DNA of 64,000 nucleotides from NCBI GenBank assembly GCA_965267505.1, contig OZ254081.1, forward strand, positions 3,038,001 through 3,102,000, written 5' to 3'. A program made the position numbers and the translations under genes. A model generated the notes under the pieces. The model had not been told where the DNA came from, made no database searches, and saw only the letters and a program-made list of their open reading frames with translations. Within the stretch, counting starts at the first letter, position 1. Every line of letters begins with the position of its first letter. The stretch comes from JANQHS01 sp965267505. Its GTDB lineage: Bacteria > Bacteroidota > Bacteroidia > Cytophagales > CCMP332. Below, one piece after another: positions 8,853 to 18,255 of the stretch.

Positions 8853-9716
8853 CTATTTTCTTCTAAAAGCATCTCTTAAAACCTCTTTGCTATAACCTGA
8901 GGGTATTTCTCCTTTAGTAGCATACAGATACAAGGCTGTATTGTAGATCTTGGCAGCTATCTGAAAAGTAATTGCAATAAGAATTATCGACGTAAACAAG
9001 AATCCCAATACAATGAAAAATCCCACAATATTCTCAGAATCAGCAAAATACACCATAAGTATACCATGCATCAGGATAACCGGGATCATAACTAGGAACA
9101 AAATAAAACCAAAGCCAAAATGCCTAATAAGACTTTCACCCCATGTCTTTTTTATTACCTGTGTTGACTTTTTAATAGTATCAATAGGACCGGTTCCCTC
9201 ATAGACCATAATAGGCACAACGAAGATTGTCATAATACTCCAGGCCAATCCCAATAAGCCAACCAAGATCTGCATAATGATCTGGCCAACTCTTCCAAAC
9301 CTGGAAGCAAGTCGATCCAATAGATTCAAGATCAAACCAACCGTTGCAGATACCAGACTCCACTGAATGATCAGACCTAGCTTTGAAAAGGCAAATCTTA
9401 TACTATCTCCAAAACTCGCATTACCTCCTTCAAATCGGACCCTTGCTGTGTTGACAGTGCATACATTAAAAAATGTCGTAATTACTGCCAATCCGAAATA
9501 GGTAATAAACAGCATTACATATTCGAATATTTGGAAACTATCTTCTGAATATCCCTGAGTCATGATCTTGGTGATCACGGTCGGAAAGATCATCGAAACC
9601 GAAAAGATGATCGAAAGCACACCGGATAGGATGGCGAACCAAATCAATTCACGATCCTTATTTAAGACCGAAAAACTAAGCTTTGTAAGGGTCCAGCTTC
9701 TCTGAAAGGCATTCAT
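8853..9716 (-). CDS. DUF6159 family membrane protein
   Basis: This 287-residue protein opens with FQRSWTLTKLSFSVLNKDRELIWFAILSG in frame, the hallmark of DUF6159. It has about six hydrophobic segments (about 22-48, 66-90, 115-135, 140-170, 200-225 and 230-260) and a short basic C-terminus. The repeated pattern resembles glycerophosphoryl-diester-phosphodiesterase-type membrane domains. The function is not known. It lies between the DUF2214 gene (11-base gap) and the aminotransferase gene (9-base gap) on one probable transcript. Confidence 0.82.
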   Translation of the reverse strand: MNAFQRSWTLTKLSFSVLNKDRELIWFAILSGVLSIIFSVSMIFPTVITKIMTQGYSEDSFQIFEYVMLFITYFGLAVITTFFNVCTVNTARVRFEGGNASFGDSIRFAFSKLGLIIQWSLVSATVGLILNLLDRLASRFGRVGQIIMQILVGLLGLAWSIMTIFVVPIMVYEGTGPIDTIKKSTQVIKKTWGESLIRHFGFGFILFLVMIPVILMHGILMVYFADSENIVGFFIVLGFLFTSIILIAITFQIAAKIYNTALYLYATKGEIPSGYSKEVLRDAFRRK

Positions 9717-9727
9717 AATTCTAGGTT

Positions 9728-10174
9728 TTAGTAGTAAAGATTCCTTGCCATAGCCGAAGCAATGAATATTATAATAGTCAAAACAACCAATTCAACATAG
9801 GAAAGAAATGATAGATTTCCTGCCTTGGAAATATCAATCTCAACTCCGCTTTTTTGTTGTTTTCTCCACCTTATCAAAACTATAATTGGGGTAAGTTCAA
9901 GTAAAAACACCAAAGCAAATAATCCCATCTTGATAAGAAACAAAGTACTTCCTAAATAATATTCTGTGCCTTTTTCTAAACCTGCAAAGGCCCTTAACAA
10001 TCCTGTGCTTATCCACAAAAATGCTGCAAGACCGTAAAGGTTATCGGCTAGGAAAATATATCTAAGATCCTTTGGATCTTTTAGGTTTGAAAGTCCGTTG
10101 GCACGAAAGATCAGGCTTCCAAAACCGATCCCAAGGGTCAATAAATGTATGCTTGCTACTAACCAGGAATTCAT
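9728..10174 (-). CDS. DUF2214 family membrane protein
   Basis: This is a 148-residue protein with four predicted membrane segments (about 2-24, 45-65, 80-102 and 125-145). Conserved polar positions include the early His11 and the LADNLYGLAAFLWISTGLLR block, which match DUF2214. These histidine-containing four-helix bundles may bind haem, but this is not established for the family. The stop is followed after 11 bases by the DUF6159 gene, and the start is one base after the upstream gene's stop. Confidence 0.82.
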   Translation of the reverse strand: MNSWLVASIHLLTLGIGFGSLIFRANGLSNLKDPKDLRYIFLADNLYGLAAFLWISTGLLRAFAGLEKGTEYYLGSTLFLIKMGLFALVFLLELTPIIVLIRWRKQQKSGVEIDISKAGNLSFLSYVELVVLTIIIFIASAMARNLYY

Positions 10175-10175
10175 T

Positions 10176-11540
10176 CTAGTCTTTCCAAAATGGAATAAAA
10201 TATTCTAATGGGGCATCCTTCTTCCATCTCAATTCAACTCTGAGGGTATGATCGCCTCTTCCAATGGAATCAAGATCCAGACTGGTCACAAACAAAACTT
10301 TTTCGGGGCTCTGATTCTTGGCAAATCTGAAATCCAAATCAACATATTCTATGGAGTCAACGAATACCTTAACATTTGAAGCGAAGCAATTCAAGGTATT
10401 ATCGGCGTTCTCCCTAAAATCAAACCCTTCCTTAAATTCTTTCCGATTGATATCCATATTAAGATACTTCCTCCAGTGAAGGGTTCTGGATTTATTTAAG
10501 GGCTCAACGTCATCGCACCAGTGCAGCAGAGAATCCTCAAGATTTGCGGTTATTGGAATTTGAAGTTTGATAAAATTTCTTGAAGAGGGAACAGCATAGG
10601 TTTCAATGAATGGCCATCGAAGAACATAGTCATCCTGAAAATTTTCTTTGTAATGGGCTAGCTTTTCATATTGACCATCCAATCTAAAATCATAATCACG
10701 CTCATCGAATATTTTGTTTGGTGAATATCCGGCATTCAAAAGGAAAAGGGTCAAAAAAGTATAAAGGGGGAGAAGAGATCCCAGAAACCAAGGAGAAGTG
10801 TACTGAACCATGGAATAATAAATTCCCCTATAGAGGAACGAGAAAGTGATCCAACCCATGAATCGGTAAATAGGGAAATAGATTTTTTGAAACCAGGCTT
10901 TCTTGATTTTTTTAAAGACACCAAGTGTAAAGAAGTCGATCATATAAATAAAACAGATCGATAGGAATACAACGTTAAAGCCATAAAGGATGGTCCAAAC
11001 TAGATCTGAATCAAAGTATACCCCAATTACATTTACAAAGACAAAAATTATGATGAGTACGGAACTAACCGAAAAGCAAACGGCAAATAGGGTGAGGAAG
11101 GAAAAAGCAAAAATCGAACTCGAGATCCTATCAACCTTTTCAATGTAAGGATCCATTTCAAGGAAAGTCGAGAGAAACTTGGAAAACTTACCGCGGTAAA
11201 TATCTGAGGAGGCGTCCTTTTTGTAGACGGATCTCAATCCAACGAGAGAAAGCCAATAAAATCTGAGAATAAAATGAGCTATTATACTCAGCGGAAGAAG
11301 CTTCGAAGTGAAAAGGCTGATGATTGCAAGAATTACAAGCCATTCACTGTTAGAGGCCACATTGTTATTCAGCAATGAAAAGATCATCTCATCCACTACA
11401 TTGCCAACTTTGATGGAAGCAAAAACAATAGCGGCCGAGATTAAAAGCTCCAGTTCACTACTTTGTTTGAAAAACCAATTCTGATTTTTGTTTTCGGTAT
11501 TCATTTTTCTGGTAAAGGCTTCAAATATATTATAAGCCAC
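10176..11540 (-). CDS. Hypothetical multipass membrane protein, first gene of the operon
   Basis: I do not recognise this 454-residue protein. It has about seven membrane segments in the first 280 residues and a soluble C-terminal domain (about 300-454) rich in aromatic and charged residues, ending in WKKDAPLEYFIPFWKD. A second in-frame ATG lies 12 codons in, at 11504, and a perfect TAnnTTTG box (11522-11529, minus strand) sits between the two. The inner start may therefore be the real one, giving 442 aa. It leads the four-gene operon that continues with DUF2214, DUF6159 and the aminotransferase. Confidence 0.75.
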   Translation of the reverse strand: MAYNIFEAFTRKMNTENKNQNWFFKQSSELELLISAAIVFASIKVGNVVDEMIFSLLNNNVASNSEWLVILAIISLFTSKLLPLSIIAHFILRFYWLSLVGLRSVYKKDASSDIYRGKFSKFLSTFLEMDPYIEKVDRISSSIFAFSFLTLFAVCFSVSSVLIIIFVFVNVIGVYFDSDLVWTILYGFNVVFLSICFIYMIDFFTLGVFKKIKKAWFQKIYFPIYRFMGWITFSFLYRGIYYSMVQYTSPWFLGSLLPLYTFLTLFLLNAGYSPNKIFDERDYDFRLDGQYEKLAHYKENFQDDYVLRWPFIETYAVPSSRNFIKLQIPITANLEDSLLHWCDDVEPLNKSRTLHWRKYLNMDINRKEFKEGFDFRENADNTLNCFASNVKVFVDSIEYVDLDFRFAKNQSPEKVLFVTSLDLDSIGRGDHTLRVELRWKKDAPLEYFIPFWKD

Positions 11541-11604
11541 TAAAGCCTCTCATATGATTGGTTAAAGTTCAAAAACAATGAATTATTTTCGCTAAAAAAA
11601 GACA

Positions 11605-12363
11605 ATGTTAACAGGAACTATCACTTTGCTTACCGCACTTCTTCTTGGTGGAAGTGGTGATTTTGAAACCGTGCTGCTTTCAAACGGAGATAAGGTCTTT
11701 AAGGAGGTAGTGACCGATAAGGCTACACAGAAAAAGCTTTTTTCCGAACTAAAACCTGTTAGAAAGAGCCTTGAGGAAAGGCATTCCAAAATTGAGGAAG
11801 CTCTTCAGGAAATGTCCAAGCTTTCGTTGGAATTCGCCGATCAAAGCAGTGCCATGAAGACTCAGTCCGCCCTAATTATTAAAGAGTATAAAGCTGGGCA
11901 GGAAGACATGATTAAGGCATGGATGATAGTTTCAAAGAATCTACCCGATTCTGTCTGGAACCTCTTTTCTGAAGCATATCAAGGATTGTATGATGAGACA
12001 GAAACACCTGCTTTTGATGAAACCTTGTCTGATAATTTCCAGGTGATGGACGAGTTGATAGATCAGTACATCAGGGATGAGCAAAGGAAATCAAGAGCGA
12101 ATGCTTCCAGAGATATATTTAAGGCGAATATTGAAAAGACTCTTGATCAGCTAATGAACCGACCTCCTTCATCCTCAGAGGTGTACCTTGTGAAAGAGTC
12201 AGACAAAATCAGTTTACAAAAGCCCTATTATCCTGTAAATAGCTCTCTAACACAGACCCTCAATGCGTCTATAGACTTTTATGCAAAAACCAAAAGCATG
12301 TGCATAAAATCTGAATGGGATGGATTGGCTCCAGCCTATAAAGGAAAGGCCAAAGGAAAATAA
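11605..12363 (+). CDS. Hypothetical helical protein
   Basis: I do not recognise this 252-residue protein. A short hydrophobic N-terminus (LTGTITLLTALLLGGSG) could be a signal peptide or anchor. Residues about 40-110 are charged and heptad-like, probably coiled coil, followed by acidic helical sequence and a basic GKAKGK end. It stands alone on the plus strand, divergent from the membrane-protein operon, and its stop directly abuts the stop of the AMP nucleosidase gene on the other strand. The ATG is preceded by an A-rich stretch rather than a ribosome site. Confidence 0.65.
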   Translation: MLTGTITLLTALLLGGSGDFETVLLSNGDKVFKEVVTDKATQKKLFSELKPVRKSLEERHSKIEEALQEMSKLSLEFADQSSAMKTQSALIIKEYKAGQEDMIKAWMIVSKNLPDSVWNLFSEAYQGLYDETETPAFDETLSDNFQVMDELIDQYIRDEQRKSRANASRDIFKANIEKTLDQLMNRPPSSSEVYLVKESDKISLQKPYYPVNSSLTQTLNASIDFYAKTKSMCIKSEWDGLAPAYKGKAKGK

Positions 12364-13137
12364 TCAATCAAATTTCAGGTGCCTGACAGATCTTCCATTT
12401 TCTTGAATTTCTTTTAGGGCATCAATTCCGATAAGAATCTGTCTTTCCACAAATTGACGATTAACCTTCTGATCGCTTTTTCGGGTCTTTACACCCTCAG
12501 GGTTCATCGGCTGGTCGGAGACAAGTAACAAAGCCCCCACTGGGATCTGATTAGCAAATCCGGATGAGAATAGGGTAGCGGTTTCCATATCAATTGCCAA
12601 GGCACGGATTTTCCTCAGATATTTTTTGAATTCATCATCATGCTCCCAGACCCTTCGGTTGGTGGTATAGACCGTCCCAGTCCAATAGTCCAGGTCATGG
12701 TCCCTGATAGTTGATGAGATTGCCCTTTGCATATTAAACGCGGGTAGGGCAGGAACCTCAGGGGGGAAGTAATCATTTGAGGTTCCTTCTCCTCTAATTC
12801 CAGCAATTGGTAATATCAGGTCTCCAACTTTGCTGCGGTTTTTCAATCCTCCACATTTTCCAAGAAAAAGGACTGCTTTTGGTTTTACAGCTGTAAGAAG
12901 ATCCATAATGGAAGCAGCGTTAGGGCTGCCCATGCCAATGTTTACCATACGAATCCCATTTGAGATCACCGAAGGCATTGTACTACCACTGCCCTCAATT
13001 TCGTTTCCATTTATCTTGGCGAAGACCTCCAGATATTGCTGAAAGTTGGTTAGAAGAATGTACTGTCCAAACTTCTTCAGATCAACCCCCGTGTATCGGG
13101 GAAGCCAATCTTCTACTATTTCTTTTTTTGATTTCAA
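12364..13137 (-). CDS. amn: AMP nucleosidase (short Bacteroidota form)
   Basis: This 257-residue nucleoside-phosphorylase-fold enzyme has VLFLGKCGGLK near residue 93, LDYWTGTVYTTNRRVWEHD near 150, and AIDMETATLFSSGFAN near 180, which holds the ribose-binding Glu. The sequence from KSKKEIVEDWLPRYTG onward fits the short AMP nucleosidases that split AMP into adenine and ribose 5-phosphate; E. coli Amn (484 aa) has an extra N-terminal domain. The start codon is TTG, three bases after the stop of the upstream protease gene, so the two are probably co-transcribed. Confidence 0.88.
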   Translation of the reverse strand: MKSKKEIVEDWLPRYTGVDLKKFGQYILLTNFQQYLEVFAKINGNEIEGSGSTMPSVISNGIRMVNIGMGSPNAASIMDLLTAVKPKAVLFLGKCGGLKNRSKVGDLILPIAGIRGEGTSNDYFPPEVPALPAFNMQRAISSTIRDHDLDYWTGTVYTTNRRVWEHDDEFKKYLRKIRALAIDMETATLFSSGFANQIPVGALLLVSDQPMNPEGVKTRKSDQKVNRQFVERQILIGIDALKEIQENGRSVRHLKFD

Positions 13138-13140
13138 GTC

Positions 13141-16100
13141 TTATTCTGTTTTTACGGGATCCGCTGGTCTCTTAGGAAGTGTTTTTGGATTCGTTTCGAT
13201 CAGTTTGAGAACCTCTCTTACGCCCATTTCCAGTTGTGGATCCTTTCCTGCAATAACTGAAGCTGGGTCATTGTCCACATCAATATCAGGCTCCACACCT
13301 ACACCTTCAATGATATAGGATCCATCAATATCATTCGTGGCAAACATTGGAACGACCACGGATCCTCCATCGATCAACCTTCTGGTTCCCGAATAACCAA
13401 CTACACCTCCCCAGGTTCTCTTTCCGATCAGTTTACCCAGTCCCGCCTTTCTAAATCGGTGAGGAAAGATATCTCCATCTGACGCAGAGGTACCATTGAT
13501 CAAACAGACCATATGGCCATGAAAAACAGTATATGGATAAGTTTGAGGGTTATTTCCTGCATAATCAAATCGGGTTCCCAATAGTTTGGAATCCAGTCTT
13601 TCAATAATCATCTGAGAAACGTTTCCACCTCCATTATTTCGATCATCAACAACTAGGCCTTGTTTTCTCAATTGGGGATAGTACCATTTTATGAACTCAT
13701 AAATTCCACTTGAGCCCATATTGGGGATATGCAGGTACCCGATCTTACCACCGGATAATTCATCAACCATTTTTCTTCTTGAATCAGTCCATTCCTTGTA
13801 CCTTAGGTTGCCTTCCGACCTCAACGGAACATATTGTACTTCCCTTGAACCACTAAGGCTAGGAGAGGAGCTCAAGGTTAAGGTTACCGGATCTGTTTTA
13901 TGTTGTAATAGCCTGTATGGGTTATCATCTCCCTTTAATTCTTCACCATCAATGGCAAGGATATAATCACTAGCCTTTGCGTTGACTCCTAACTCCGTCA
14001 GGGGAGATCTATACTTTGGTTCTTCGTTTTCTCCAGCATAGATCTTTTTGATCCTATACCTTTTTGTTTCTGAATCCAGTTCAAACTGAGCTCCTGGCAA
14101 AGCCACCCTTGGCCTTTTTGGATTTTCGAAATCTCCGCCTACGATGTAAGCATGGCCAACGTTTAACTCAGCGATCATTTCTGCAATCACATAGTTGAGA
14201 TCTGATCTGTGGGCAACATGATCGAGCAAAAGTGAATATCGATCGCCAATGGCCTTCCAATCATAGCCATGCATATTCTCAACATAGAATAGGTCTCTAT
14301 ACCTTCTCCATACCTCCCAAAAGATGTTCTTCCATTCTTCAGATGGCACCCTATCAACCATCAATCCTCCAGTTGAGATCACTTTTTTACTTTTCGTATT
14401 TGGGACTGCATCATAAAGGAGGTATTTACCTCCGGAGGAGGTCAAAAATTTCTTTCCATCATAGGATAGTGTATAGCCTCCTAGTCCCTCCAAAACAACT
14501 TGTTCTTTTTTCATTTTCAGGTCAAAGCACTTTAAGACATTCTCCATGTAACTTGATCTGCCATAAAATCCAGCTCCTGATTCCAGGTAAAACAGTTTGC
14601 CCTTTCGAGCCTGAAGGTTGTAGAAATTCCCTGCCTGAACGGGTACTCTGAAAGCACGGCTTGCCATGCCATCAAAATCAACTTTTAAATCTGAATCTGT
14701 TGCAGTGGAACCTGATGCTTTTCCTTTCTTCTTGCCTTTAGCATCAATTGAAGATTTTTCTTGGACCTCCACTTCATCGCTTTCAGGTGCAAATGGATTT
14801 TTCCCGGATTTCTTTAAGGCCACTCCATAGATCCCGGTACTTCTATTGGTGGCAAAATTCCACTCGATTCCACTGATCTGAGGACTGAACTGTCGATCAG
14901 AAAAATAGAAAAGGAATTCACCATCAGGATCCCAAACGGGTTCGAACTCATGAAAGTTATCTGATGTGATCTTCCTTAGTTTCTTTTCAGCGATGCTATA
15001 GATAAAGATCGAACGGAAGTTCTGGTAGCCTGTCTGGACCTCATTTGGCTTTGAGTAAGCAAGGTATTTTCCGTCGGGTGACCAGGTATAGTCACCAAAT
15101 CCTCCATAGGACCCAAATTCAGATTCATCGATTTTTTCAAGGACCTTTCCAGATACCGTAACAAGGTACAGGGAACCTTTGGCAGTAGAGAATAGTAGCT
15201 GATCGGATTTTGGGGACCAGCGAAGATTCCCGAACTCCATTTTTAACGGTTGTGTAAGTTCCACTTCCGGTGATTTCCCCAATTGGTCAATCAGATAAAT
15301 TTGATCCTCCCCGGATTTATCAGAAATGTAGGCAATTGTCTTTCCATCGGGCGACCATAATGCGCCTCTATCATGAGAACCAGTTGAATTTGTTAGGTTC
15401 CTGGTAGATCCATTCTCTATTGGCGCAGTAAAAACATCTCCCCGTGCTACAAAAAGGGCTCTTTCTCCTTTGGGAGAAAGATCAGCACTTTCAATATTCT
15501 TTGCTGCTGAATACCTTGATGGGCGCATAGACAATCCATCATCAGGGACTTCTATTGTAATTTTTTGGGAGTTGTTGCTGCCTAAATTCAGAACAACCAA
15601 TTCACCTCCCAATTCATAGACAACCTGCTCTTTGTCATCTGAGGAAGGCCAACGAACATCCCACTCTTTGCTATCTGTGATTTGACTAACCTCTTGGTTG
15701 GAAACATTGTACTGGTACAAATTCAATGTGCCGGACCTGTCCGAGGTAAAATAAATAGAACCGCCGATCCACATAGGGTCACGTTCTGTTCTTTTGGTCT
15801 TGGAGACGGGAGTTGTTTGTGAGGTTTTTATATCAAAAATGTATAGATCTTGAGCCCAGCCCCCTTCATATCTTTTCCAATGTCTAAAGTCCCTAAACAG
15901 GGGGGAGTATACCAGTTGATCTGAATTTGGACCAAAATCACCGGCACCTGCATCTGGCATTGGGAGCCGTTCAGGAAGTCCACCTTCAACGCTTACTGTG
16001 TAAAGGCTGGAATTAGTACTACCGGTGTTATTGTCCCTTGTACTCCTGAACAGAACCTTTTTACCATCCTTGGACCATCCATAAACCTGATGATCATATC

Positions 16101-16452
16101 CCCATCTGGGAGGAAGTGGACCGGCTGCCGGATAGTAAGTCAATTGCCTGGGCAAACCTCCCTTAGCAGGAATTATATAAACCTGCTCATCTCCATCATA
16201 CTGCCCGGTGAATGCAATCCAATTTCCATCAGGAGAAAACTTTGGGAATATTTCCTGACCAGCATGGGCAGTAAGTCTTGTTGCAACTCCACCTTTTGAA
16301 GAGGCCTTCCATATATCTCCAGCATAGCAAAAAACTACCTGGTCTCCGTGAATATCTGGAAATCTCAAAAGCTTGGTGCCCTGTGAATGGGCACTTGAAA
16401 AAGTAAAAAGAAAAAGAGTAAATAAGAGGGTTAGTTGTTGGGATTTAAACAT
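13141..16452 (-). CDS. Tricorn-like S41 peptidase with beta-propeller domains
   Basis: This is a secreted protease of about 1,103 residues. A signal peptide (LLFTLFLFTFSSAHS) is followed by TolB/WD-like propeller repeats to about residue 700 (recurrent W-S-P-D-G-K motifs). Next come a linker, a tail-protease helical domain, a PDZ-like domain (about 820-900) and an S41 catalytic domain with the nucleophile in NGTSASDGDIF. Tricorn proteases trim peptides; periplasmic homologues in Bacteroidota are thought to digest imported oligopeptides. An upstream in-frame start would add 19 residues but put the signal peptide inside the protein, so the ATG at 16452 is preferred. Confidence 0.9.
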   Translation of the reverse strand: MFKSQQLTLLFTLFLFTFSSAHSQGTKLLRFPDIHGDQVVFCYAGDIWKASSKGGVATRLTAHAGQEIFPKFSPDGNWIAFTGQYDGDEQVYIIPAKGGLPRQLTYYPAAGPLPPRWGYDHQVYGWSKDGKKVLFRSTRDNNTGSTNSSLYTVSVEGGLPERLPMPDAGAGDFGPNSDQLVYSPLFRDFRHWKRYEGGWAQDLYIFDIKTSQTTPVSKTKRTERDPMWIGGSIYFTSDRSGTLNLYQYNVSNQEVSQITDSKEWDVRWPSSDDKEQVVYELGGELVVLNLGSNNSQKITIEVPDDGLSMRPSRYSAAKNIESADLSPKGERALFVARGDVFTAPIENGSTRNLTNSTGSHDRGALWSPDGKTIAYISDKSGEDQIYLIDQLGKSPEVELTQPLKMEFGNLRWSPKSDQLLFSTAKGSLYLVTVSGKVLEKIDESEFGSYGGFGDYTWSPDGKYLAYSKPNEVQTGYQNFRSIFIYSIAEKKLRKITSDNFHEFEPVWDPDGEFLFYFSDRQFSPQISGIEWNFATNRSTGIYGVALKKSGKNPFAPESDEVEVQEKSSIDAKGKKKGKASGSTATDSDLKVDFDGMASRAFRVPVQAGNFYNLQARKGKLFYLESGAGFYGRSSYMENVLKCFDLKMKKEQVVLEGLGGYTLSYDGKKFLTSSGGKYLLYDAVPNTKSKKVISTGGLMVDRVPSEEWKNIFWEVWRRYRDLFYVENMHGYDWKAIGDRYSLLLDHVAHRSDLNYVIAEMIAELNVGHAYIVGGDFENPKRPRVALPGAQFELDSETKRYRIKKIYAGENEEPKYRSPLTELGVNAKASDYILAIDGEELKGDDNPYRLLQHKTDPVTLTLSSSPSLSGSREVQYVPLRSEGNLRYKEWTDSRRKMVDELSGGKIGYLHIPNMGSSGIYEFIKWYYPQLRKQGLVVDDRNNGGGNVSQMIIERLDSKLLGTRFDYAGNNPQTYPYTVFHGHMVCLINGTSASDGDIFPHRFRKAGLGKLIGKRTWGGVVGYSGTRRLIDGGSVVVPMFATNDIDGSYIIEGVGVEPDIDVDNDPASVIAGKDPQLEMGVREVLKLIETNPKTLPKRPADPVKTE

Positions 16453-16621
16453 CTTAGATCGTTTATGTATTTGGGTGGCGAATAAAATGCCCTTGAGAAA
16501 CAAATCCAATCTATTCTACTCAAACGGCATTTTCGCTTTTCAATGGAAGCTGGAAATTATTATCCTTTTTCTGACTTCCCCAAAAATAGCAGATTCAAAG
16601 AAGGAAATTTTAAGGAACAGA

Positions 16622-17350
16622 TTAGTTTAAGCACCTGTATCTAAAGGCATTCTTGGTGTTAGACCCTAGTTTTTTGGTGAGCTTATGATTTATTACAGCT
16701 CCAACAGGCGCACCAACCCCTGGAATTAGTTGAAATAGTTTAGCTATATCCAGAAAATCCCGGTAATTAAGTTGAAACTCTTTCCAATTGAATTCTTTTC
16801 TATCAAATACAATGAAATCTTTCTGTAACTCGAATTCCAGGATTCTTGGTATGATCTTGTTTCTGTTGAGCTGACTTGAAAAGGTTAGTTGGAAGATTAG
16901 CAAAAGAAACCCTCTTTCTTCTTTCTTTTTTGTGTCAAATCCATAAACGGATGCCAATTCAAAAAGCATTTTCATTTTTATGCTCAACCAAAGAGGAAAA
17001 TCTGCCAAGCCCATTAATAACCCACCGGCACCGGTAATTGCACCTTCGATTGCCGAGCTACGCGAGTAAAACAGGATTCTTTCATCGGCTTTTGATTCAA
17101 GATCTTCGAAAGACTCAAAGCTCTTGATGCTTGGGTTAGAAAACTGTGATCCTTCCATTACCGCAAGGACCATTTCCCTTATTGCCGCTGTTATGGCTTT
17201 GTGAATGGCTTCAGGAATTGCCAGATTGATTTTTCTTTGAAAAGACTTGGAAACGCGGTTGATCATCCCAGGTTCCTTTTGATTCTCTTCGATCCAGGAT
17301 TGCAGCTCAGCTAAAATCCATTTTTTATGATCTGTTTCTACCTTCATCAT
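16622..17350 (-). CDS. EcsC family protein
   Basis: This 242-residue protein has the EcsC pattern: helical N-terminal half, EGAITGAGGLLMGLADFPLWLSIKMKMLFELASVYGF in the centre (a conserved amphipathic, Gly-rich block, about 105-140) and a PGVGAPVGAVINHKL motif near 215. EcsC-like proteins are of unknown function; the name comes from the B. subtilis ecs operon, but stand-alone copies such as this are common in Bacteroidota. It starts 29 bases from the divergent TMEM175-like gene, so the two share a very short promoter interval. Confidence 0.85.
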   Translation of the reverse strand: MMKVETDHKKWILAELQSWIEENQKEPGMINRVSKSFQRKINLAIPEAIHKAITAAIREMVLAVMEGSQFSNPSIKSFESFEDLESKADERILFYSRSSAIEGAITGAGGLLMGLADFPLWLSIKMKMLFELASVYGFDTKKKEERGFLLLIFQLTFSSQLNRNKIIPRILEFELQKDFIVFDRKEFNWKEFQLNYRDFLDIAKLFQLIPGVGAPVGAVINHKLTKKLGSNTKNAFRYRCLN

Positions 17351-17379
17351 TTTGCTAACTTGAACCAGAGAATTCTTTT

Positions 17380-18168
17380 ATGACCCGTAACGGCTTGAAA
17401 AATAAGAATATCGGGATGAATCCCGATTTTAGATATAGGGGAGAGGACCAAACCCGCCTTGAGACCTTTAGTGATGCAGTTTTTGCTCTAGCAATCACCT
17501 TACTGATCATCAATCAGGAGGTCCCAATGTCCTTTTCTGAAATGAAGGCGTTTATTATCGATATTATTCCTTTTGGGCTGACAATGATCCTGATGACCTA
17601 TATATGGTATGAGCATTATCTGTACTTTGTTCGATTCGGATTCAAAAACTCCAGGGTGGTAGCCATGAACGCCTTGCTTTTATTTTTCGTCTTGATCTAC
17701 GTATATCCTCTTAAATTTCTTGCCAAACTGCTGGTTATCATGTATTCAAACTTCTTTCTACAAATATTTGGAGGAGGTTCAGACTTCGGAAAAGTTGGGT
17801 TAATGATCGGTCGTGATGAAATGCCCGACCTCATGATCACGTATAGCCTTGGAGCGGCTTTGATCTTTCTTACACTTATGTGGATGTATAGATATGCCTT
17901 GAAGAAAAAAGAAGAATTGGAATTGACTGAGATCGAGGTATTTGATACACTTACAAGTTTCCAGGCCCAATTTATTATGGCCGCGGTACCCATTTTATCC
18001 GTATTGATTTCGGTCATCTTTCACAACGCCATTGGAGGAGGGATTTCTGGATTCATATACATGACTTACCCCCTGATCTTTGGTATTTATAGCCGGAGAA
18101 GGACCAAACAAAGAGCTAGGCTAAAAGCCAAATTGGGATCCCCCTCCGTTGAGACTAAAAAGAATTGA
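17380..18168 (+). CDS. TMEM175/DUF1211 family membrane protein (putative K+ channel)
   Basis: This 262-residue protein has about six membrane segments. The signature RLETFSDAVFALAITLLI near residue 26 carries the FSD motif of the TMEM175 family. Bacterial members form tetrameric potassium channels without a classical selectivity filter, and the FSD helix lines the pore. Assignment of channel activity here is by family only. Two in-frame ATGs exist (17380 and 17416); the second lies inside an inverted repeat. A strong terminator follows the stop. Confidence 0.83.
   Translation: MTRNGLKNKNIGMNPDFRYRGEDQTRLETFSDAVFALAITLLIINQEVPMSFSEMKAFIIDIIPFGLTMILMTYIWYEHYLYFVRFGFKNSRVVAMNALLLFFVLIYVYPLKFLAKLLVIMYSNFFLQIFGGGSDFGKVGLMIGRDEMPDLMITYSLGAALIFLTLMWMYRYALKKKEELELTEIEVFDTLTSFQAQFIMAAVPILSVLISVIFHNAIGGGISGFIYMTYPLIFGIYSRRRTKQRARLKAKLGSPSVETKKN
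17410..17427. repeat. Inverted repeat inside the 5' end of the TMEM175-like gene
   Basis: ATCGGGAT and ATCCCGAT are perfect 8-base arms separated by two bases, followed by TTTT. The second in-frame ATG of the gene (17416) lies in the structure. It could be a start-site hairpin, or a palindromic element that landed at the gene's 5' end. With a two-base loop the stem would have to open to about six pairs in RNA. Confidence 0.55.
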
Positions 18169-18216
18169 TTAGCATAATTCAAAAAGCTTTAAGACCTTTG
18201 AAAAGAGGAAAGCTGA

Positions 18217-18252
18217 AAGGGAAACACCATAATATGGGGGTTCCCTTTTTTT
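18217..18252 (+). terminator. Intrinsic terminator after the TMEM175-like gene
   Basis: The stem AAGGGAA/TTCCCTT extends through ACACC/GGGGG with two mismatches, closes on an ATAATAT loop, and runs into seven T residues. It lies 48 bases after the stop at 18168. The T-run ends only three bases before the start codon of the next gene, so the same hairpin would sit in the leader of any read-through transcript. Confidence 0.75.
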
Positions 18253-18255
18253 CTT

